Part shown: positions 16,769-25,609 of the stretch, piece after piece
Position numbering within the stretch: the first letter of the stretch is position 1
Layout of the letters: each line of letters begins with the position of its first letter
Origin: Thiodiazotropha sp037384425
GTDB taxonomy: Bacteria; Pseudomonadota; Gammaproteobacteria; Chromatiales; Chromatiaceae
DNA: 64,000 nt
Direction: 5' to 3'
Assembly: GCA_037384425.1 (NCBI GenBank)
Contig: JARROA010000021.1
Coordinates: 62,001 to 126,000 of the forward strand
The notes under the pieces: generated by a model
What the model saw: the letters and a program-made list of their open reading frames with translations, nothing else
The model's database searches: none
Told to the model about the DNA's origin: nothing
Translations under genes and position numbers: made by a program

Positions 16769-17584
16769 ATGGAGTCCATGCAAAGATTGCTCGAGATCAT
16801 GTCCCGCCTGCGGGATCCCGAAACCGGATGCCCCTGGGATCTGCGTCAGACCTACGCCACCATCGTCCCCTACACCCTGGAGGAGGCCTATGAAGTGGCG
16901 GACGCGATCCAGCGGGGCGATATGGCGGAGCTGCGGGACGAACTGGGGGATCTGCTGTTTCAGGTGGTCTTCTACAGCCAGATCGCCCGAGAGGAGGGCC
17001 ATTTCGATTTCGTGCAGGTGGCGGAGGGTATCTGCGAGAAGATGCTGCGGCGTCATCCCCATGTCTTTTCCGACGCCGAGTACGCGTCGGACGAGGCGTT
17101 GCGCCATGCCTGGGAGAGCACCAAGGCGCAGGAACGCAAGCAGCGCAGCACGGCAGAGGAGCACAGCGAGTTGGATGGGGTGGCGCGCGCCCTGCCGGCG
17201 CTGATTCGGGCGGAGAAGCTGCAGCGGCGGGCCGCCCGCGTGGGCTTCGACTGGCCCGATGCCAAAGGCGCGCTCGACAAGCTCGAGGAGGAGTTGGCCG
17301 AAGTGCGGGCGGAGATCGACGCCGGCGATGAGGCCGCTTTGGAGGACGAGCTGGGGGATCTGCTGTTTTCGGTCGTGAATGTCATCCGTCTGCTGGGCAG
17401 GGACGCGGAACAGACTTTGAGCCAGGCTAACGAAAAGTTCGAACGTCGCTTTCGCGCCATGGAGCGGGAATTACACCAGCAAGGCAGTCAGGACCTGCAT
17501 GCCCTCTCGCCGGAGGCTTGGGATCGGGCCTGGGAGGCGGTGAAATGCCAGGAGGCGGAAGTCGGGCGTGGCGACAGTGACTGA
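16769..17584 (+). CDS. mazG: Nucleoside triphosphate pyrophosphohydrolase MazG
   Basis: 271 residues, start fixed by AGGAGG 8 bases before the ATG. It has two MazG domains: CPWDLRQTYATIVPYTLEEA with YEVADAI and ELRDELGDLLFQVVF in the first half, and EELAEVRAEIDAGDEAALED with ELGDLLFSVVNV in the second. The ExxE ... ExxD residues that bind Mg2+ are present in both. The enzyme hydrolyses (d)NTPs to monophosphates and pyrophosphate, clearing abnormal nucleotides and, in E. coli, lowering (p)ppGpp effects. Length and architecture equal E. coli MazG. It appears monocistronic. Confidence 0.95.
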   Translation: MESMQRLLEIMSRLRDPETGCPWDLRQTYATIVPYTLEEAYEVADAIQRGDMAELRDELGDLLFQVVFYSQIAREEGHFDFVQVAEGICEKMLRRHPHVFSDAEYASDEALRHAWESTKAQERKQRSTAEEHSELDGVARALPALIRAEKLQRRAARVGFDWPDAKGALDKLEEELAEVRAEIDAGDEAALEDELGDLLFSVVNVIRLLGRDAEQTLSQANEKFERRFRAMERELHQQGSQDLHALSPEAWDRAWEAVKCQEAEVGRGDSD

Positions 17585-17652
17585 TTGATCCCATGTGGTT
17601 CAGATAGATCCCCTCGATGCGGCAAGCCACATCCTACAGAACCTCCGACAGG

Positions 17653-17676
17653 TGTAGGGTGCGGCTTGCCGCACCG
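17653..17676. repeat. Family B palindrome (TGCGGCTTGCCGCA)
   Basis: GTAGGGTGCGGCTTGCCGCA plus CCG; the core GGTGCGGC and GCCGCACC form a tight hairpin. A degenerate inverted copy stands at about 17616-17637 just after mazG, so the pair could also act as a transcription barrier. Confidence 0.75.
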
Positions 17677-17693
17677 TTTTGGTCGATTGTTGT

Positions 17694-17813
17694 GTAGCCT
17701 GGATGGAGCGGAGCGTAATCCAGGAAGAAGCAAGGCAGCCTGGATGGAGTATAACGGAATCCGGGTTGCATAGTGCGCCGAACTTTCCGGATTCCGCTGC
17801 GCTCCATCCGGGT
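17694..17813. repeat. Cluster of three family A repeats
   Basis: Three arms follow each other: GTAGCCTGGATGGAGCGGAG (17694), GCCTGGATGGAGTATAACGG (about 17738) and TCCGGATTCCGCTGCGCTCC (about 17787, opposite orientation). The last pairs with either of the first two. Confidence 0.75.
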
Positions 17814-17851
17814 TAGTAGATGGGCGACATTCCTGGTGTATTTAGGTTGGA

Positions 17852-18343
17852 TCAATTGTTCGCCATGAATTCCTGCAGGATGGCATGCTGTTCTTCGATC
17901 GATTTCCTGGTCGCTTCCTCTGCTTTGGAAAAGTCGGTGGCATCCTCGTCATGACTCATGTTTGAACAGGTCCTTGCCAGGCGGCAGTACATGGCCACTC
18001 TTTGTGCCAAGTGACAAGTCCGGGCTTCCAGATAGAGCGGCGCCACACAGGTCATGCAGGCCTCGGCAACGAAGTGCTTTGCCTGATGATCGAAATTCAA
18101 TTCGGATAGGTCGGAGTGGGGGTGTGTATCCACATAGATGGAACGTGCCTTGCGGTGGGCCATTTCGAGATCATCCGCATCAATCACGGGTTTGCGGAAG
18201 AGTTTTACAATATTGTCCAAGCAACGTTCATCAGCCAAATCCAAAACTTTCTCTATGAATTTCGCAGCAATTCTCCGTTGTTGCTCTACAGGCAATGAAC
18301 TCAGGGTCTCTTTGAATTTCTTGTGATCTATGTTGGCAGTCAT
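17852..18343 (-). CDS. Uncharacterised 163-residue protein
   Basis: Not recognised. Start ATG at 18343 with a GAGG ribosome site 10 bases before it. The protein is soluble and mostly helical, with an N-terminal SLPVEQQRRIAAKFIEKVLD segment, a middle part with several cysteines (CMTCVAP, ARTCHLAQRVAMYCRLARTC) and a charged C-terminal helix (EEATRKSIEEQHAILQEFM). The spaced Cys/His residues might bind metal, but no known motif is matched. It stands alone, flanked on both sides by family A repeats. Confidence 0.55.
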   Translation of the reverse strand: MTANIDHKKFKETLSSLPVEQQRRIAAKFIEKVLDLADERCLDNIVKLFRKPVIDADDLEMAHRKARSIYVDTHPHSDLSELNFDHQAKHFVAEACMTCVAPLYLEARTCHLAQRVAMYCRLARTCSNMSHDEDATDFSKAEEATRKSIEEQHAILQEFMANN

Positions 18344-18631
18344 GTTATTGGTTCCTCGAAATTATTGATGTTATGAGCGACACATGAGGTTGCTGCAGAA
18401 CTTTGGAACTCAAACAAATCTACTTTGTTCTATTCTCAGCGTAGCAGTGATTTTCGTCATCATTCAAATGAAATATTTGGAAAGAATGGCTGTGAGGATC
18501 AGCTGCATGATGAACATTTTTTGATTATTGGCGAGTGGTTCAAAATCGAGGTGACGCTTATCCGCCTCCCCAGTGGAATGCGGAGTAAATAACGCAATTT
18601 AATCACCAGTCCATCGACCGTATTCAGTTGC
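18344..18631. other. AT-rich upstream region of the 163-residue protein
   Basis: AT-rich, no coding frame seen. It probably holds the promoter of the minus-strand gene; no exact -10/-35 pair is obvious. With the repeat that follows it makes a gap of about 385 bases. Confidence 0.35.
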
Positions 18632-18709
18632 GTAGCCTGGATGGAGCGGAGCGTAATCCAGGAAGAAGGCTTGCCGCCCCCGGATTCCACTCCGCTCCAT
18701 CCGGGCTAC
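18632..18709. repeat. Family A inverted repeat
   Basis: GTAGCCTGGATGGAGCGGAG and CTCCGCTCCATCCGGGCTAC form a long hairpin directly after the end of the quinone oxidoreductase gene. Confidence 0.8.
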
Positions 18710-18728
18710 CTGTTGCGGTCGGTTTTGT

Positions 18729-19709
18729 TCAAACGATCAGAATGGTCGAGCCTGTGGTCTCCCGCGCCTCCAGCGCCCGGTGGGCCTTGGCCGCCTTGGC
18801 CAGGGCGAAGCGCTGGTTGACCTCGATGCGGATGTCACCCGCCAGCACCCGCTCGAACAGGGCCGAAGCGCTATCGCGCAGCTCCTGCGTTTCAGCGGTG
18901 TAGGTCATCAGGGTCGGGCGGGTGAGGTAGAGGGAGCCGCGGGAGGTCAGCTCGCCCAGCTCCACCGGCGGCACCTTGCCCGAAGCGTTGCCGAAGCTGA
19001 CCATCATGCCGCGCGGAGCCAGGCAGTCCAGCGAGCGGGTCCAGGTCGCCTTGCCGACGCCGTCGTAGACCACCGGCACGCCGCGGTCGCCGGTGATCTC
19101 CCTGACCCGGGCGACCAGGTCCTCTTCCCGGTAGAGGATGGTGTGCTCGCAGCCGTGGGCGCGGGCCATGTCCGCTTTGGCTTCGTTGCCGACGGTGCCG
19201 ATCACGGTCGCCCCCAGCTGTTTCGCCCACTGGCAGAAGATCAGGCCGACACCGCCGGCGGCGGCGTGGAAGAGAACGGTCTGGCCGGCCTGCACCGGGT
19301 AGGTCCTCCGCAACAGGTACTCGGCGGTCATGCCCTGGAGCATCATGGCGGCAGCCTGTTCGAAGTCGATGCCTTCGGGCAGGGCCACCAACCGAGCGGC
19401 GGCGATGTTGCGGGCCTCGGCATAGGCGCCGAGTGGCGGGGTGGCGTAGGCGACCCGGTCGCCGACACGGAAATCGGTGACTTCGGGGCCGACCGCCTCG
19501 ACCGTACCGGCGGCCTCCATACCCAGGGTGCAGGGCAGGGGCGGGGTGGGGTAGATGCCGCTGCGATGATAGACGTCGATGTAGTTCAGCCCTACCGCCC
19601 GGTGGCGGACCTGCACCTCTCCCGCTGCCGGCGGCAGCAGCTCGATCTCCTCCCAGCGCATCTGCTCCGGGCCGCCGTATTCATGGATGCGTATGGCTTT
19701 GGTTTTCAT
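18729..19709 (-). CDS. qor: NADPH:quinone oxidoreductase (zinc-independent MDR family)
   Basis: 326 residues. N-terminal GroES-like domain (IRIHEYGGPEQM, VGLNYIDVYHRSGIYP), then a Rossmann domain with AAAGGVGLIFCQWAKQLGA and VYDGVGKATW. The zinc-binding cysteines of alcohol dehydrogenases are absent, which with the NYIDVYHRSG stretch points to the QOR class. It would reduce quinones or enones by one or two electrons with NADPH in the cytoplasm. Length equals E. coli QorA (327). It is separated from the malonate operon by repeats and probably has its own transcript. Confidence 0.9.
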   Translation of the reverse strand: MKTKAIRIHEYGGPEQMRWEEIELLPPAAGEVQVRHRAVGLNYIDVYHRSGIYPTPPLPCTLGMEAAGTVEAVGPEVTDFRVGDRVAYATPPLGAYAEARNIAAARLVALPEGIDFEQAAAMMLQGMTAEYLLRRTYPVQAGQTVLFHAAAGGVGLIFCQWAKQLGATVIGTVGNEAKADMARAHGCEHTILYREEDLVARVREITGDRGVPVVYDGVGKATWTRSLDCLAPRGMMVSFGNASGKVPPVELGELTSRGSLYLTRPTLMTYTAETQELRDSASALFERVLAGDIRIEVNQRFALAKAAKAHRALEARETTGSTILIV

Positions 19710-19783
19710 CGGATGCCCTGTGCGTTTTCGGCTAGGCCGGGCGCCGGCCCCATGCGAAATTCAACATTCAGAATCGCCATGGT

Positions 19784-19864
19784 GTAGCCTGGATGGAGCG
19801 AAGCGTAGTCCAGGAAAGCGGGTTTGACGAATTCCCGGATTACGCTTCGCTTCATCCGGGCTAC
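19784..19864. repeat. Family A inverted repeat
   Basis: GTAGCCTGGATGGAGCGAAG ... CTTCGCTTCATCCGGGCTAC, an 81-base hairpin between qor and the malonate operon end. Confidence 0.8.
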
Positions 19865-19873
19865 CGGCTGATT

Positions 19874-19897
19874 CGTAGGGTGCGGCTTGCCGCACCG
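19874..19897. repeat. Family B palindrome
   Basis: CGTAGGGTGCGGCTTGCCGC followed by ACCG. It is identical in core to the copies at 17653, 54623 and 54756, and lies 9 bases from the preceding family A element. Confidence 0.8.
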
Positions 19898-19924
19898 TTG
19901 CTTGTTCATGGGTGACCGGTTGAT

Positions 19925-20368
19925 TCATGACTCACTCTCGAGCCGCGCATGCACCGTACCCTGATACTCTGCAGCAACACCTTCCCGGCCTGGGACTTGA
20001 ACGGTCGCCATGAGAACGGCCCGGCCTCTCTCCTGCAACCGCGTCAGAAAAGAATCCATCTCCGTGGCCGGGATCTCACAGCGGGCGACAATCTCGCCAA
20101 CCACCGGCTTTCGATAGCGGATGCCGCCTTCGGCCAGCACCAGGTCGGCGCCTTCCGGCAAGCGGGCGTTGACCAATCCCCACAGCGCCAGGGTGGCGAT
20201 GGCGTAGAGCGAGCCGGCGAAGGCGGTGCCGTGCACGTTGATGTTCTCGGCCCCACCGCCGACCACGGTGATGGCGTTCCCGCTCAGCTCGCGCACGTGG
20301 AAATCCATATGGGCCGCGACCGGTATGCCGGTGCGGATGCGCTGTTCCAATTCCGTCTGGGAAAGCAT
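19925..20368 (-). CDS. Hotdog-fold thioesterase (YiiD C-terminal-like)
   Basis: 147 residues. The VHGTAFAGSLYAIATLALWG helix with preceding NINVHGTAFAGS, and the strand pattern RYRKPVVGEIVARCEIP, fit the hotdog fold of the YiiD_C/DUF4442 putative thioesterases. It begins 12 bases after the end of the malonyl-CoA synthetase gene in the same direction, so it is probably the last gene of the malonate operon. A role in hydrolysing stray acyl-CoA products such as malonyl- or acetyl-CoA is an inference from position. No signal peptide. Confidence 0.7.
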   Translation of the reverse strand: MLSQTELEQRIRTGIPVAAHMDFHVRELSGNAITVVGGGAENINVHGTAFAGSLYAIATLALWGLVNARLPEGADLVLAEGGIRYRKPVVGEIVARCEIPATEMDSFLTRLQERGRAVLMATVQVPGREGVAAEYQGTVHARLESES

Positions 20369-20380
20369 GCGGCGTCTCCT

Positions 20381-21907
20381 TTACTTGGTGAAGGTGTCTT
20401 TGAAGGTTTCGCGCAACTGGGCTTTCTGTACCTTGCCCATGGTGTTGCGTGGCAGTTCCGGCACCATGTAGACCTGTTTGGGCTGTTTGAAACGGGCCAG
20501 GCGGTCTTTCAGCGGAGCCAGGATGTCCTCGTCGGTGAGTTCACGGCTGCCATCCGGCACCACCACTGCCGCCACCCCCTCGCCGAAGTCGGGATGGGGC
20601 AGACCGATGACCGCCGACTCCTTGACCCCGGGGATCTCGTCGATCTCCCCTTCAATCTCTTTCGGGTAGACGTTGAAGCCGCCGGAGATGATCAGGTCCT
20701 TGGCCCGGCCGACGATACTGATCCGGCCCTCCTGGTCCATGGTTGCCATGTCGCCGGTAATGAACCAGCCGTCGGGACGGAACTCCGAGGCGGTCTTCTC
20801 CGGCATCTGCCAGTAGCCCTTGAAGACATTGGGGCCGATCATTTCGAGGACACCGGTCTGCCCCCGGGGCAGCTCACTACCCTGTTCGTTGGCGATGCGC
20901 ACCGAAATGCCCGGCAGGGGGAAGCCGACAGTACCTGCGACCCGCTCACCATCGTAAGGGTTGGAGGTGATCATACCGGTCTCGGTCATGCCGTAGCGCT
21001 CCAGGATGCGGTGGCCGGTGCGCGCCTCGAACTCGCGATGGGTCTCCGCCAGCAGCGGAGCCGAGCCGGAGATGAACAGGCGCATGTTGCGGCAGGCTTC
21101 GGCGGTGAAGGCCGGTTGGTCGAGCAGGCGGGTATAGAAGGTGGGTACACCCATCATGACGGTGCTTTCGGGCAGCAGGTCGAGCATGGTCTGCAGATCG
21201 AATCTGGGCAGAAAGTGGACCGGCGAGGTGCCGAGCAGGGCGCAGTGCAGTGCGACGAAAAGCCCATGCACATGGAACACCGGCAGCGCGTGCAGCAGCA
21301 CGTCGTCGGCGTCCTGCCACTGCCAGTAGTCGTGCAGCACCTCGGCGTTGGATCGGAGATTGCCATGGCTCAGCATCGCACCCTTGGAACGGCCTGTGGT
21401 GCCGGAGGTGTAGAGGATGGCGGCCAGGTCGTCGCTCTCGCGTTCGATGACGGGAGGATTCGACTCCAACTCGCTCACGCCGTCGAACAGGCTGCCGCCA
21501 CCCTGGGCATCGAGGGTCAGCAGGTGCGCGACGCCGATGCGCTCGGCCACCGCTTTCAGACTGTCATGTTCGGAAGGGCGACAGACCACGACCCGGGGTG
21601 TCGCATCCCCCATGAAGTACTCGACTTCGGCCGCGGTATAGGCGGTGTTGAGCGGAATGTAGATGGCTCCCGCGCGCAGGCAGGCCAGGTAGAGCAGCAC
21701 CGCCTCGTTCGACTTGTCGACCTGCACGATGACCCGGTCGCCGGGCTCGACGCCCAGTGCAAGCAGCCGGCTCTGAAGACGGCCGCTGGCCGCGTCGAGA
21801 TCGGCATACATCAAGGGCTCACGTCCGGGAGTCATCAGAAAGGGACGCTTGTCGGCATGTCTGAAGCGATCACCGGCGAAACGCAGATAGAGGTTGTGGT
21901 TGCTCAT
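20381..21907 (-). CDS. matB: Malonyl-CoA synthetase MatB
   Basis: 508 residues from the ATG at 21907, which overlaps the TSUP stop (ATGA); the frame runs open further upstream but that part lies antisense-free inside the TSUP gene and is not MatB. Motifs of acyl-CoA synthetases: YTSGTTGRSKGAMLSHGN (P-loop), RYGMTETGMITSNPYDGE, GWFITGDMA, and PRNTMGKVQK with the catalytic Lys. The RYGMTET ... NPYDGERVAGTVGFPLPG block is specific to malonate-activating MatB enzymes, where an Arg reads the second carboxylate. It makes malonyl-CoA from malonate, CoA and ATP. Next to malonyl-CoA decarboxylase and a TRAP transporter it completes a malonate-use pathway. Confidence 0.93.
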   Translation of the reverse strand: MSNHNLYLRFAGDRFRHADKRPFLMTPGREPLMYADLDAASGRLQSRLLALGVEPGDRVIVQVDKSNEAVLLYLACLRAGAIYIPLNTAYTAAEVEYFMGDATPRVVVCRPSEHDSLKAVAERIGVAHLLTLDAQGGGSLFDGVSELESNPPVIERESDDLAAILYTSGTTGRSKGAMLSHGNLRSNAEVLHDYWQWQDADDVLLHALPVFHVHGLFVALHCALLGTSPVHFLPRFDLQTMLDLLPESTVMMGVPTFYTRLLDQPAFTAEACRNMRLFISGSAPLLAETHREFEARTGHRILERYGMTETGMITSNPYDGERVAGTVGFPLPGISVRIANEQGSELPRGQTGVLEMIGPNVFKGYWQMPEKTASEFRPDGWFITGDMATMDQEGRISIVGRAKDLIISGGFNVYPKEIEGEIDEIPGVKESAVIGLPHPDFGEGVAAVVVPDGSRELTDEDILAPLKDRLARFKQPKQVYMVPELPRNTMGKVQKAQLRETFKDTFTK

Positions 21908-22701
21908 GCTTTGATTACCAGGTCGTAGGCCATACGCAGGGCCAGGAAGAAGAGAAAGACCGCAAAGGTCCGTTTCAGAAGCTTGTCGGGCAGACGGTGG
22001 GCGAGACGTGCCCCCAATGGCGCGAACAGGATGCTGGCCACAACCACGCCGGCGAAGGCCGGCAGGTTGATGTAGCCCAGGTTGTGGGGCGGCAGGGCAG
22101 TTTCGTCCAGACCAGTGGCGATGAAGCCGAGGGTGGAGGCCATTGCCAGGGGCAGGCCGATGGCGGCGGCGGTGGCGATGGCCTGTTTTACCGGCACCCC
22201 GCACCAGCTCAAATAGGGCACATGCAGGGCGCCGCCGCCTATACCCATCAGCGCCGAGATGGCGCCAACGATGGCCGATACGCCGCGCAACGCCCAGGGG
22301 CCAGGCAGGTCGCGACCGGCCCCCGGCGCTCCCAGGGCCATCTGCAGGGAGACGCCGAACATGAACAGGATGAAGCCGATAGTCAGCCAGGCGGCCGGGA
22401 TCCAGTCGGCGATCCAGGCGCCGAGCAAGGATCCGGCGACCACCCCGGGCGACATGATACGGAACAGATTCCAGTGCACCGCGCCGCGCCGATGGTGGGC
22501 CCAAATGGATGAGATGGCGGTGACCACGATGGTGGCCAGCGAGGTGCCGACCGCGACCTTGATCAATATCTCCGGATCCACCCCCTCACTGGCGAAGACC
22601 AGCGACAGTACCGGCACGATGATCACACCGCCGCCGATGCCGAGCAGCCCGGCGGCGGTGCCGGCAGCGGCCCCGGCGATGAGCAGGGTGGCTAGCTGCA
22701 C
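21904..22701 (-). CDS. TauE/SafE (TSUP) family membrane permease
   Basis: 265 residues with about eight membrane helices and two internal homologous halves, each with the family glycine motif (LLGIGGGVIIVPVLSL near 19-34 and LMGIGGGALHVPYLSW near 152-167). TSUP proteins export or import sulfite, sulfoacetate or other small organic anions. Here the gene lies between malonyl-CoA decarboxylase (24 bases upstream) and matB (4-base overlap), so it is surely cotranscribed with malonate genes and might carry malonate, acetate or a related anion. That substrate is inference; the sequence alone does not show it. Confidence 0.85.
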   Translation of the reverse strand: MQLATLLIAGAAAGTAAGLLGIGGGVIIVPVLSLVFASEGVDPEILIKVAVGTSLATIVVTAISSIWAHHRRGAVHWNLFRIMSPGVVAGSLLGAWIADWIPAAWLTIGFILFMFGVSLQMALGAPGAGRDLPGPWALRGVSAIVGAISALMGIGGGALHVPYLSWCGVPVKQAIATAAAIGLPLAMASTLGFIATGLDETALPPHNLGYINLPAFAGVVVASILFAPLGARLAHRLPDKLLKRTFAVFLFFLALRMAYDLVIKA

Positions 22702-22725
22702 CGCGATGCTCCTGGACAGGGCGCG

Positions 22726-24129
22726 TCAGGCATGCGCGTGCTCGTTGCCGATGCGCTCATCGATCTGGCGCAGGCGTCGCTCAAGATCGCGCGAGAGGGC
22801 GATACGACCGTCCCACACATAGGCTTCGTGGTTGGCCACCACCTCCTCGCCGCGATAGCGGTAGTTGACCATACAGCTCCAGGATTCGTCGTGGCCCCGT
22901 GATGAGGGGTTGGCGTGCAGATTGATCCGCTCCAAACGGGCGCCGTTGGAGAGGTGAAAATGGGCCACCGGGTCGTAGGCCGCCATCTTGCCCCGCTTCA
23001 TGCGTGTGAGATAGTAGATCGCCAGGTCCGAGAGTACCGGGTCCAGCAGTGACTGCCTGATCTCGTCCACGGGTTGCTGTAGCAGGCTGTCCAACGCCTG
23101 CAACGGTTCACCCCCGCCGGCCGCCTGCACCAGGGCCTCGGCACGCTCCCCCAGCAGGCGTGCGAGTTGATCCCCATGGACCGCGTCGGCGACGGCCTTG
23201 AGCAGGCCTTGGCGCATGCGGGGAATGGGCGACAGGGTGATGAAGGTCTCTATCTGCGGAAACTCGTCATTGAGTTCGCTCACCACCTGCTTGATCAGGA
23301 AGTTGCCGAAACTGACACCGCGCAGCCCGCTCAGCGCGTTGTTGATGGAGTAGAAGACGGCGGTGTCGGCCTGGTGCGGATCGCTCTCCGGCGACTGCGG
23401 GTCGATCAGCGGTGGAATGCGGGCACTGATCTCGTTGGTCAGGGCGACCTCGACAAAAATGAGGGGATCGCTTGGCAGCGCCGGGTGGAAGAAGGCGAAA
23501 CAGCGACGATCGGCGCCCAGGCGACGTCGCAGATCGTCCCAGCCGCTCATGGGGTGTACCGCCTCATAGCGGATCAGTTTCTCCAGGATGGCCGCCGGCG
23601 AGTTCCAGTCGATCTTCTCCAGACGCAGAAAGCCGCGATTGAACCAGGAAGCAAGCAGGTGCTGGAAATCGGCGTCGACCCCTTTCAGTTCCGGATGATT
23701 CGGCAACGCGCGCAACAGGAATGCGCGGATGTCGACCAGCGCCGCGGTGCCTCCGGGCGCCATGTTGAGTCGCCGCATCAGCTCCTGACGCGGTGGTTCG
23801 CTGGCCTCCAGCAGTCGGTGCAGGGCGAGCGGATCCTTGGGGTGATAGGCGGCGGCGGCCTGGGCGATGGCCTCCGGGTCGGGATCGAACTCCACCGCCA
23901 GGATGTGCAGAAAGTCGAGTCGGTCTGTCTCGTCCATCGACTCCCAGCGCTGCAGGATTTCGCGCGCCAGGGCGATGTTGGAGGCCTCGCCCAGGCCTTC
24001 GACCAGGCGGTGGCAGAGTTCGGCATCCGACGGGGCATCTGCCTCGCCGCGTTCACGCAGGCCGAGCAGTTCCAGGCCGCGGTCGGCCACATTGTCGAGC
24101 ATGCGTTCGAACCAGCTACGGGCGTTCAT
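22726..24129 (-). CDS. matA: Malonyl-CoA decarboxylase MatA
   Basis: 467 residues. An N-terminal helical domain is followed by the catalytic GNAT-like domain with HPALPSDPLIFVEVALT, PPLIDPQ, FYSINNALSGLRGVSFGNFL and TLSPIPRM, the conserved Ser and His region of the malonyl-CoA decarboxylase family. It converts malonyl-CoA to acetyl-CoA and CO2 in the cytoplasm. The length agrees with rhizobial MatA and mammalian MLYCD core. It stands between the TRAP permease genes and the TSUP/matB pair on one strand. The 163-base gap before it is the largest inside the operon and could hold an internal promoter. Confidence 0.93.
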   Translation of the reverse strand: MNARSWFERMLDNVADRGLELLGLRERGEADAPSDAELCHRLVEGLGEASNIALAREILQRWESMDETDRLDFLHILAVEFDPDPEAIAQAAAAYHPKDPLALHRLLEASEPPRQELMRRLNMAPGGTAALVDIRAFLLRALPNHPELKGVDADFQHLLASWFNRGFLRLEKIDWNSPAAILEKLIRYEAVHPMSGWDDLRRRLGADRRCFAFFHPALPSDPLIFVEVALTNEISARIPPLIDPQSPESDPHQADTAVFYSINNALSGLRGVSFGNFLIKQVVSELNDEFPQIETFITLSPIPRMRQGLLKAVADAVHGDQLARLLGERAEALVQAAGGGEPLQALDSLLQQPVDEIRQSLLDPVLSDLAIYYLTRMKRGKMAAYDPVAHFHLSNGARLERINLHANPSSRGHDESWSCMVNYRYRGEEVVANHEAYVWDGRIALSRDLERRLRQIDERIGNEHAHA

Positions 24130-24292
24130 GGTGTTTCCCTCCGAAGCGGGGTCTGTGCGGCGATCTGCCGAGAATAAGCGGGGTGCTGCCGGGCAATGCC
24201 CGATCCGCGCACGACAGGGTCATGTCGGTCTACACGGTTGCCGAAGCGGTTGAGCAGCAGTGCCAGTGGTCGTTTCATCCGCTTCTCCGGTG

Positions 24293-25609
24293 CTACAGGG
24301 CGCTGCCCATCAGATGGTTCGGCAACCAGAGCGCGATCTGCGGGAAGGCGATCAGCAACGCGATGCCGACCAACATACAGAGCATGAAGGGCAGAGCGCC
24401 GATCAGCACCGTCTTCAGATCCACGTCCGGCACGATGCCGTTGATGACATAGAGGTTGAGCCCCACCGGTGGAGTAATGAGCCCGATCTCCATGTTCAGG
24501 GTCAGCATGACCCCGAACCAGATCGGATCGTAGCCGGCCTGGAGCACGATCGGCACCAGCGTGGGTGCGGTCATGAGGATGACCGCCACCGGCGGCAGAA
24601 AGAAACCGGCCACCAGCAGGAAGAGATTGAGCAAGAGTATCAGCGCCCAGGGGCTCAGCTGCTGTGCGGCAATGAATTCGGCGATGCCCTGGGTGATGTA
24701 AAGGCTCGACATCATATAGCTGAAGAGCCCGGCCATGCCGATGATCATCATCAGCATCACCGACTCGCGGGTGGCCGAGCTGATGATCTGCCACAGTTGC
24801 CGCGGTCGCCATACCCGGTAGATGGCCATCACCAGCAGGATGCAGACCATGGCGCCGACGCCAGAGGCCTCGGACGGCGTGGCGACGCCGCCATAGAGTG
24901 CCCAGAGCACCAGCGCGATGATCATCATGAACGGGATCACCTTGGGCAGGATCACCAGCTTGTCACGCAGGCTGAAATGCTTGTCCTCCTCCACGAAGGT
25001 GTAGCCCTTGATGCGGGCGTAGATCAGCGACCAGCCGATGAACAGCCCGATCAGCATCAGGCCCGGCAGCAGGCCGGCCATGAACAGTCGGCCGATCGAG
25101 GTTTCGGTGGCGATGCCGTAGACGATCATGGTGATCGAAGGCGGGATCAGGATGCCCAGCGTACCGCCGGCGGCGATGGCGCCGGTGGCCAGGCCCGCCG
25201 GGTATCCCCGTTTGCGCATCTCCGGGATACCCATTTTGCCGATCGCGGCGCAGGTCGCCGGTGACGAGCCGGTGAGGGCGGCAAAAACGCCGCAGGCACC
25301 GATGTTGGAAATCAGCAGTCCCCCCGGCACCTTGTAGAGCCAGCGGTCGATCGCCTCGTAGAGATCGGATCCGGCGCGGGAGGCCGCGATGGCCGAGCCC
25401 ATGACCAGGAACATGGGGATCGAGAGTAGGGCGAATTCGTCCAGCGAAGCGAACAGCGTATCGGCGACGATGCTGAAGGTGGCGGGGCCGTTGTGCAGCA
25501 GCAGGAACAGCACCGCGGTAACGCCAAGGGCGAAGGCCACCGGCATGCCGCTGAGCAGCAGCAGGACCAGGCAGACTGAGGCCAGGGCGCCAAGCAGTAG
25601 AGGATCCAT
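24293..25609 (-). CDS. TRAP transporter large permease DctM-type (probable malonate)
   Basis: 438 residues and about 12 membrane helices. Typical DctM stretches are GSSPATCAAIGKMGIPEMRK, GTLGILIPPSITMIVYG and GLITPPVGLNLYVIN. Its ATG shares one base with the stop of the small permease gene (TGATG), showing translational coupling. It forms the substrate path of a Na+-driven tripartite transporter in the inner membrane. The neighbouring matA and matB suggest malonate as substrate, as for the MatPQM system of rhizobia; that assignment is by context. It ends with TAG, a normal stop here. Confidence 0.93.
   Translation of the reverse strand: MDPLLLGALASVCLVLLLLSGMPVAFALGVTAVLFLLLHNGPATFSIVADTLFASLDEFALLSIPMFLVMGSAIAASRAGSDLYEAIDRWLYKVPGGLLISNIGACGVFAALTGSSPATCAAIGKMGIPEMRKRGYPAGLATGAIAAGGTLGILIPPSITMIVYGIATETSIGRLFMAGLLPGLMLIGLFIGWSLIYARIKGYTFVEEDKHFSLRDKLVILPKVIPFMMIIALVLWALYGGVATPSEASGVGAMVCILLVMAIYRVWRPRQLWQIISSATRESVMLMMIIGMAGLFSYMMSSLYITQGIAEFIAAQQLSPWALILLLNLFLLVAGFFLPPVAVILMTAPTLVPIVLQAGYDPIWFGVMLTLNMEIGLITPPVGLNLYVINGIVPDVDLKTVLIGALPFMLCMLVGIALLIAFPQIALWLPNHLMGSAL

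Noticed and set aside
19949..21928. 659-codon plus-strand ORF opposite matB
   Set aside because: Antisense to the thioesterase and malonyl-CoA synthetase genes, with a His/Gln/Val-rich translation typical of shadow frames.
20381..22504. Long 707-codon version of the MatB frame
   Set aside because: The extra 199 N-terminal residues come from another frame of the TSUP gene; MatB begins at the coupled ATG at 21907.
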